Source: Ceratotherium simum simum
Taxonomy: Eukaryota > Chordata > Mammalia > Perissodactyla > Rhinocerotidae
DNA length: 64,000 nt
Direction of reading: 5' to 3'
NCBI RefSeq assembly: GCF_000283155.1
Contig: NW_004454181.1
Coordinates: 22,147,839-22,211,838 of the forward strand
Part shown: piece after piece, positions 58,100-64,000 of the stretch
Numbering within the stretch: position 1 is the first letter of the stretch
Layout of the letters: every line of letters starts with the position of its first letter
Notes under the pieces: generated by a model
Databases searched by the model: none
What the model was told of the DNA's origin: nothing
The model's input: only the letters and a program-made list of their open reading frames with translations
Translations under genes and position numbers: made by a program

Positions 58100-58874
58100 T
58101 AGAGGACATATCTTATTTTATAGATGGGGAGAGTAAGGGAACTATGATTTATAACATCTGGTGATTTGATACGTAACAGGGTAAAAACAGGCATGAATTA
58201 AGGAATCGTAGTCAACACACTAGCCAAGAGGTACCGGCAGGAGTTGAGAGAATGTATGTGGAGATAGATCCCGGGGTTGCTGATAAGGGGGGTGGCACAT
58301 AAAGTTGGATAAAGGGGATTTTATTATTATAGAAGCCCTGTCCCATGATAGAGGATTGAATATGCTGGCAAAGACCCAAGGAGACAATGATAACACAGAG
58401 CTAGGATGGTTCTTAGAAAGTTAGAGAAAGCAATGACCCAAACTAAGTGAGGTAGAAATGCCAGAACTGTCATGGCAGTTGATCAAAGGAGAAATCAAAA
58501 GAGTGGGCATGCTTACAGAATACATATTATGTAAGCCTGAAAACCCAACAGCCAACTCTGTCTTGTGAGAGGACATAGAGAACATGGAGGATGTTATGTG
58601 TTACAGTGCAACGGGGGGTATGCCGGTGAGCTGTACCAGAATCACTGAGAAGCTCAGGGGTGATTGTTTTCTTTTTAGGCTAGGGCTAACAGGAAATGCT
58701 GTTACAAACTGGCTCCCTAATAGCAGTGGGGTTGACAGAATATTGACAGTAAATCCAAGTAGTGCTTAACTATTAGAATCGAGGCACAATTATCTTATTA
58801 CTATTACAGTCATAGTGGCAGCCAGGGAGACCTAACCTGCAGAGAGCTATAAAAAGTGTTAAAAGAACACAGCA
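58100..58874 (+). mobile_element. probable ERV internal sequence (low confidence)
   Basis: No intact gene. The sequence lies in line with the downstream ERVL-like PR/RT relic if the L1 and hAT insertions are removed, and the flanks of both insertions join without obvious loss. The family assignment is inference. Confidence 0.3.
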
Positions 58875-59897
58875 TAGTATAAGTCAATTGCAAAAAAAAA
58901 AAAAAAAAAAAAATCTAATTACAAAATAGGCAGAGAATCTGAATAGATATTTTTCCAAAGAAGATATACACATGGTCAACAGCTACATGAAAAGGTGCTC
59001 AACATCACTCATCAGCAGAGAAAAGAAAATGAAAACCACAATGAGATATCACCTCACACCTGTCAAAATGGCTATCCTCAAAAAGACACTAAACAACAAG
59101 TGTTGGTGAGGATGTGGAGAAAAGAGAACCCTCGTGCACTGTTGGTAGGAATGTAAACTGATGTAGCCATTATGAAAAACAGAATGGAGGTTCCTCAAAA
59201 AATTAAAAATAGAACTATACTACACTCAAGCAATTCCACTTCTGGTTATTTACCCAAAGAAAACAAAAACACTAATTCAAAAAGATATATGCACCTCCAT
59301 GTTCACTGCAGCATGATTTACAATAGCCAAGATATGGAAGCAACTTCAGCGTCCACTGATTGATAGATGAATGGATAAGGAAGATGTGGTGTGTATATAT
59401 AATGGAATATTACTCAATCATAAAAAAGAATGAAATCTTGCTATTTGCGACAACATGATTGAACCTAGAAGGTATTATGCTAAGTGAAATGAGTCAGATA
59501 GAGAAAGACATATACTGTATGATTTCACTTATATGTGGAATCTAAAAAACAAAACAAACCAACAAACAAAACAAAACAGAAAAAGACTCATAGGTAGAGA
59601 ACTAACTGGTGGTTGCTAGAGAGGAGGGTGGTGGGCGAATGGGTAAAATAGGTGAAGGGTTTTCAGAGGTACAAACTTCCAGTTACAAAGTAAATGTTAC
59701 AGGGATATAATGTGCAACATAGGGCATATAGTCAATAATATTACAATAACTTTTATGGTGATGGATGGGTACTAGACTTATTGTAGTGATCATTTCATAA
59801 TGTATATAAATGTCAAATCACTATGTTGTCTTCCTGAAACTAACATAATGTTGTATGTCAACTATACTTCAATAAAAAAAATTATAAAATAAAATAA
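58875..59897 (+). mobile_element. 5'-truncated L1
   Basis: Begins in ORF2 just before an expanded A run (about 22 bp, 58890-58911), followed by 'aaaataggcagagaatctga', 'acctcacacctgtcaaaatg', 'ggtgaggatgtggagaaaag', 'acaatagccaagatatggaa' and a 3' UTR ending in an A-rich tail. A near-perfect duplication, 'aaaagaacacagcat' (58860-58874) and 'aaagagaacacagcat' (59897-59912), flanks it. Multiple stops. Confidence 0.85.
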
Positions 59898-59960
59898 AAA
59901 GAGAACACAGCATCCCTAGAAACAAGAGAAAAGGGCAGCCAATAATGGCATTGCTTAAAC

Positions 59961-60499
59961 CATGGGACAGCAAACCATGGCCTCCAAGCCAAATCCAGTC
60001 CAACACCTGTTTTTGTACAGCTCATGAGCTAAGAATGGTTTTTACACTTTTTTTTTTTTTTGGTGAGGAAGATTGGCCCTGAGCTAACATCCATGCCCAT
60101 CTTCCTCTATGTTGTATACGGGATGCCGCCACAGCATGGCTCGATGAGTGGTGCATATGTCCGCACCTGGGATTCGAACCTGTGAACCTTGGGCTGCTGA
60201 AGCGGAGCTCGCAAACTTAACCACTACGCCACCAGGCTGGCCCCAGTTTTTACAGTTTTTAATGGCTGGAAAAAAAATCCAAGAAGAATATTTCATGACG
60301 TGAAAATTATATGATTCAAATTTAGTATCCATAAATAAAGTTTCATTGAACACAGCCATGCTTATTCATTTACATATTGTCTGTGGCTGTTTTGGTGCTG
60401 TACTGGAAGAACTTGCTAGTTGTGACAGAGACCTTATTGCTCACAAAGACTAAAATATTTACCATCTGGCCCTTTACAGAATAAGTTTGCCAACTGCTG
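59961..60499. mobile_element. hAT-superfamily DNA transposon relic, interrupted by an ERE
   Basis: Left end 'catgggacagcaaaccatgg' and right end 'aagtttgccaactgctg' are imperfect inverted termini. The 8-bp flanks 'gcttaaac' (59953-59960) and 'gcttacac' (60500-60507) fit a hAT target-site duplication with one change. The interior has 'gtccataaataaagtttcat'-type sequence and 'catctggccctttacagaat'. Non-coding, nonautonomous. Confidence 0.75.
60047..60245 (-). mobile_element. ERE-type SINE nested in the hAT relic
   Basis: Minus-strand GGGGCCAGCCTGG head, B-box region complementary to 'gggattcgaacc', and 3' poly-A tail (plus-strand T run 60048-60060). The duplication 'gtttttaca' flanks it at 60038-60046 and 60246-60254. 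Confidence 0.93.
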
Positions 60500-60559
60500 G
60501 CTTACACTATGTGATCAAAAGAATATCAAGGAGCCCCATTGTCCCAATAAAAACTAAAC

Positions 60560-60850
60560 TTTCCCTTGCCTAGTTTCCAGACCCAAACCAGTTTTCAGAG
60601 AGGAATCCGTGCTGGACAGAGCCAGGTCCCCAGGAGGAAGGACAGGGCAGCACTACAGCAAGTGTATACCATCCTTCCCCAAAGGGACCTATTGCCATTT
60701 AATCCAGTAAACCAAGACAAGAGGAATACTCAGATGTTTCAAGAACTGTCGGACACAGGATCTGAGTTGCACTGATATCCAGGTACCTGAGGTGTCATTA
60801 TCCTCCCTTTTTACAGTAGGGGCATACAGGGAGGGCCAGGTGATAAATGG
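60560..60850 (+). pseudogene. ERVL-like protease fragment
   Basis: An open frame ends near 60775 with 'LSDTGSELH', containing the Asp-Thr-Gly triplet typical of retroviral aspartic proteases. Stops follow soon after, so the protease is broken. Its position just upstream of the RT relic supports the reading. The assignment rests on one short motif plus context. Confidence 0.45.
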
Positions 60851-61089
60851 AGAATTGGCCCAGTTCTGGCTCCCAATGAATCCACTTGGACCATGGACCC
60901 AATCAGTGGATATTTTCCTGGTTCCTGACTATATAATTGGCATAGGCAGCCTTGGTAGTTAGGAAAATCCCCACATTGGGTCCTTGGCCTGTCACAGTGG
61001 GAAAAGCCAAGTGAAAGCTTCTGAAACTGGCTAAGAGAGTAAATCTAAAACAATATCACATCCCATGTTAGGGGTGGGCATAGCAAAGA

Positions 61090-61765
61090 TTAGTGTCAGA
61101 TTTAAGATCTAAGGGATACAGAGACAGTACATCCCATTATTACCCCATTTCATTCACAAGTTCAAGTTTGGCCCCTACAAAATCCATATTGATCCCAGAA
61201 AATGACAGTGGACTATCACAACTTCAAACAAGCATAGCCCCAGTTGCAGCTTCTGTGCCAAAAGTGGTAACCTTGATAAAGCAAATTAAGACAGCATCGA
61301 TTACATGTTATGGAGCAAGTGGTCTGGTGAATGCATTCTTTCCCATCCCCGTCAGGACAGAGGGTCAGCAGAAGTTCACATTCGAGGAGAATGGCAACAG
61401 TATAAATTTACAGTCTTGCCCCAGAGCTATATTAACTCTTCTGCCCGCTGTTGGACCTAAACCATTTGGACATTCTGCAGAATATTATTCTGATCCACGA
61501 TATGTATGACATCGTGTTAATTGGACCAGATAAGCAAGAGGTGGTAAGTAAGTGTATTCGAGGATTTGGTAAGACACATATCAGGCAGAGGGTGGAAATT
61601 AGACCCTACAAAGATACGGTGTCCTACCACATCAGTGAAAGTTTTAGGGGCCCAGTGGATGGGACATTCCAGGACATCCCCTCCAAGTAACAGACAAATT
61701 CTTTCCTCTTGTGCTTTCTACTACTGGGGAGGAAACAGGTTCTGGAGGCAGTAAATTCTAAACCT
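61090..61765 (+). pseudogene. ERVL-like reverse transcriptase relic
   Basis: Two overlapping frames (61093-61509 and 61451-61690) together resemble retroviral RT. The first carries the motif A region 'LVNAFFPIPV'. The second carries 'ILIHDMYDIVLIGPDKQEVV', where the catalytic Y-x-D-D box is degraded to D-M-Y-D, so activity is lost. It ends with a block around 'FQDIPSK'. A frameshift lies near 61440-61470. It resembles ERV-L type pol; no LTR is attached. Broken and non-functional. Confidence 0.7.
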
Positions 61766-62510
61766 GGTATATCAGTTAGGGTCCAGTCAAGAAAGTTGAA
61801 TATAAAGAATTATTAACTAGTAACAGGTATTGGCTACCAAGGGTTAAAGAGAACCTGGAAGAAGACAGGAATCACAGATACAGAAGCAGCCACTACTCAG
61901 CTATAGATGAACCAAGTACCCAAGGACTTGGAAGAGGGTCCACCCAAGGTTGCAATTCTGACCTCATTAGAGAGAGTGTGGCTGTGCCCACTGGCTGTTA
62001 GAGAAGTTCATCTCAGAGATGCTGCAGGCTGAGACTGTCCAACAAGAAAATGCTTCCTGGGCTCTCAAGGAAACTTGCTGGGAAGCTGCCAGCAGGGGGT
62101 GCTGTTGAACTCGCTGGGAAGCCAGCTAGAGCCTGTGGAATTCATGGGAAGCATCCAGTGAGATTCTGTGGAAACTCTCTTGAGGTGAGCACCAGCAGGT
62201 GTCTGAAACACCAACTGAGCATCTCCAAAGATAATAGCAAGGAAAGTACACCAGAACCAGGAAAAGAAGCCCCTTTCTCCTGCAGTGACCCTCCAGTGCC
62301 CTCTACTGGCAAAGCTTAATATCATACTGGCTGGCAAAGGAGAAATGTCTGTAACCTTCAAATCTAGTATCACAAGCAAGCCAATGATGAGTAGATTTGG
62401 AGCTGAGAGGCAATAACTTAATATCAGATACAGTCCACCTCTTTGAACATTCAGCTTCTCTATGTATCCCATCACACACATTTGAACTTTGGTACAATGA
62501 ACCAAAGGTT
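61766..62510. other. unassigned, repeat-like
   Basis: Contains imperfect internal repeats ('cttgctgggaagctgcc' and 'ctcgctgggaagccagc'; 'ctactggcaaagctta' and 'ctggctggcaaagg'). A 146-codon minus frame (62505-62065) has no domain. Probably an interspersed repeat I cannot name. Confidence 0.35.
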
Positions 62511-62939
62511 TTCATCTTACAAGGTATAGCTATCCTTTGTACCAGTCAAGAAGTTTTCACTCTTTCCCCAAGATAAGGAGACACAAAAATCTCTGTCGTT
62601 GTATCATGTAATACTATGTTAATTACTCCTCAAATTCAGAGTCCTGATGAATATTCTCTTACCCAAAGGCTAAACTGTAAAGTCTACCACAAAAACTTGT
62701 GTGAACAATAGTAATGGGGAAAAGAAGGGAGAAGAAAAATGGTTAGCATATACAAATAAACACATACATATAACAAGCAAAGAGAAAATAGTCTTGTTTC
62801 TATAAGTAGTCACAAGACTAGAGTGGATGTCTATGACTTCCTCCTTCTTCTATCCGTTTGATATTTCCCTGGCCCTCAGCCAGAACCTCAGCTGGTCAGA
62901 GATTTTACCTGGTGGAGTGAGCAAACCTTTATTTCTAAA
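62511..62939. other. unassigned sequence beside the dUTPase-like fragment
   Basis: AT-rich with no domain. It may be more of the minus-strand ERV relic, since sequence 3' of a dUTPase would lie here. Confidence 0.3.
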
Positions 62940-63330
62940 GGGTTTGAATCCTCAATGATCCTGCCTTTCTTTGGTTGCTCTAGTTTTTCATTAGCCTTTA
63001 CAATTGGGCAGAGAAGTATTAAGAGTCATTCCAAGAAAATCCACAGATATAGGCTTCTTTGTTCACATTGCATAGCAGCGCAATTACACCTTGGTGATCA
63101 AGTCAATTACTCCAGCCAGAGAGTAACCCCTTTCTATGCCATTGGTACAATGGCATAAGGAGTCCCAAAACCAAGTGGCATTCTCATCTTCCAATTCAAT
63201 GGAACTATTGTTATGTTCCCTAGTGGTAGCATTATGCCCTTGGAAACTAGGATCTCTAAACCAGCTGAGCACAAAGATGCCAAGATAGTAAGCAAAAATG
63301 CTACAAGTGGAATAAAATCCATAGATGAAA
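62940..63330 (-). pseudogene. ERVL-like dUTPase fragment, minus strand
   Basis: Minus frames show '[19 protein letters not shown]' (near 63200-63145) and, in another frame, 'ERGYSLAGVIDLITKV' (near 63130-63084). The order and the A-G-V-I-D block resemble the dUTPase domain that ERV-L elements carry downstream of integrase. It is frameshifted and incomplete. It runs opposite to the RT relic at 61 kb, so the two are not one collinear provirus. Confidence 0.5.
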
Positions 63331-63655
63331 AACCCACAGTTAACACTATATTCAATAATGAAAGACTGAAAGCTTTTCCTCAGAGATCAGGAACAGGGCA
63401 AGGATGCCCACTTTCACCTCTTCTATTTGGCATAGTATTAGATGTTCTATCCAAAGCAATTAAGCAAGAAAAAGAAATAAAAGTCATTCAAATAGGAAAG
63501 GAAGAAGTATAATTATCTCTGTTTGCAGATGTTATGCTCTTATATGTAGAAAACTCTAAAGATTCCACACACACAAAAAAACCTGTTATAACTAATGAAT
63601 GAATTCAGCAAAGTAGCAAGATACAAAGTTAACACACAAAAAGTGGCTGCATTTC
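63325..63655 (+). pseudogene. L1 ORF2 reverse transcriptase fragment
   Basis: Translates to '[20 protein letters not shown]', then '[20 protein letters not shown]', a stop, and 'LSLFADVMLLYVENSKDS'. This is the L1 RT around the catalytic F-A-D-D box, here F-A-D-V, so it is dead. It stops abruptly where the oppositely oriented L1 begins. Confidence 0.88.
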
Positions 63656-64000
63656 TTTTTTTTTTTTTTTGTTTATTGCAGTAACATTGGTTTATAATAT
63701 CGTATAAATTTCAGGTGTAAATCATTATACTTCTATTTCTGCATAGATTACATCATGTTCACCAAATACTAATTACAACCCATCACCACACACATGTGCC
63801 GAATTATCCCTTTCACCCTCTTCCCTCCCCTCTTCCCCTCTGGTAACCACCAATCCAATCTCTGTCCCTATGTGTTTGTTTTTTGTTGTTATTATCTACC
63901 ACTTAATGAAGGAAATCATACGGTATTTGACCTTCTCCCTCTGACTTATTTCACTTTGCATAATACCCTCAATGTCCATCCATGTTGTCACAAATGGCTG
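63656..64000 (-). mobile_element. L1 3' end, minus strand, cut by the window edge
   Basis: Begins with a poly-T run (63656-63670; the poly-A tail), then the L1 3' UTR, ending in ORF2 C-terminal coding sequence at the window edge. The 3' UTR is nearly identical in layout to the inverse of 31034-31379, so both belong to one fairly young subfamily. It inserted into, or beside, the L1 RT fragment. Confidence 0.92.

Noticed and set aside
62065..62505. 146-codon minus-strand frame
   Set aside because: No domain; lies in repeat-like sequence with internal duplications. I could not tie it to any ERV protein.
1..64000. CRISPR arrays, operons, ribosome binding sites, prokaryotic islands
   Set aside because: No regularly spaced direct repeats with unique spacers. 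The repeat content is purely mammalian.

Overview
The window is mammalian nuclear DNA, and I read it as perissodactyl (horse, rhinoceros or tapir lineage). The strongest clue is five copies of the tRNA-derived SINE of the ERE (equine repetitive element) type, near 4.2, 16.3, 49.3, 52.2 and 60.1 kb. Each starts with the GGGGCCGGCCC-type head and carries a Pol III B box. Abundant MIR, L2, MaLR, MER5A and L1 relics fit any placental mammal; the ERE copies narrow it. I cannot tell the species, the chromosome, or whether the window is intergenic or lies in a large intron.

No complete protein-coding gene is visible. The open reading frames are short, lack domains, or belong to mobile elements. The one gene-like signal is a GC- and CpG-rich island at about 36.95-39.45 kb. 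It is almost certainly a promoter with a first exon. It holds a strong-Kozak ATG at 38875, splice-donor-like sites on both strands, an Sp1-type GC box, a perfect 12-bp GC-rich hairpin and a (GCGA) repeat. I do not recognise the gene.

Layout: 0-13 kb holds old MIR and L2 copies, a MaLR LTR, and an L1 relic with a well-formed solo LTR inside it. 13.1-17.2 kb holds an ancient repeat split by an L1, followed by a large RTE/BovB-clade LINE on the minus strand that retains endonuclease and reverse transcriptase segments and has an ERE inside it. 17-23 kb is AT-rich with MIR, a CR1/L3-like relic and MER5A. 23.4-25.7 kb is L1-derived on the minus strand. 25.9-27.8 kb carries a local direct duplication of about 250 bp. 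28-36 kb holds MIR, hAT relics, a fairly intact L1 3' end, an LTR-like element and a long pyrimidine tract. 37-39.5 kb is the CpG island. 39.8-57.5 kb holds MIR, L2, L1, hAT, ERE and MaLR copies. 57.5-64 kb is a nested pile-up: an ERVL-like protease/reverse-transcriptase relic, near an L1 and a hAT element that itself holds an ERE, an oppositely oriented dUTPase-like fragment, and two head-on L1 pieces.

I searched for an undescribed system and do not see a convincing new one. The most interesting items are the BovB-clade LINE, the opposed ERVL fragments, the L1 junction carrying an inverted copy of its target site, the local duplication, the perfect palindromes, and the unidentified CpG-island promoter. 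Repeat family names come from recognising consensus-like motifs by eye, so subfamilies and ends are approximate.
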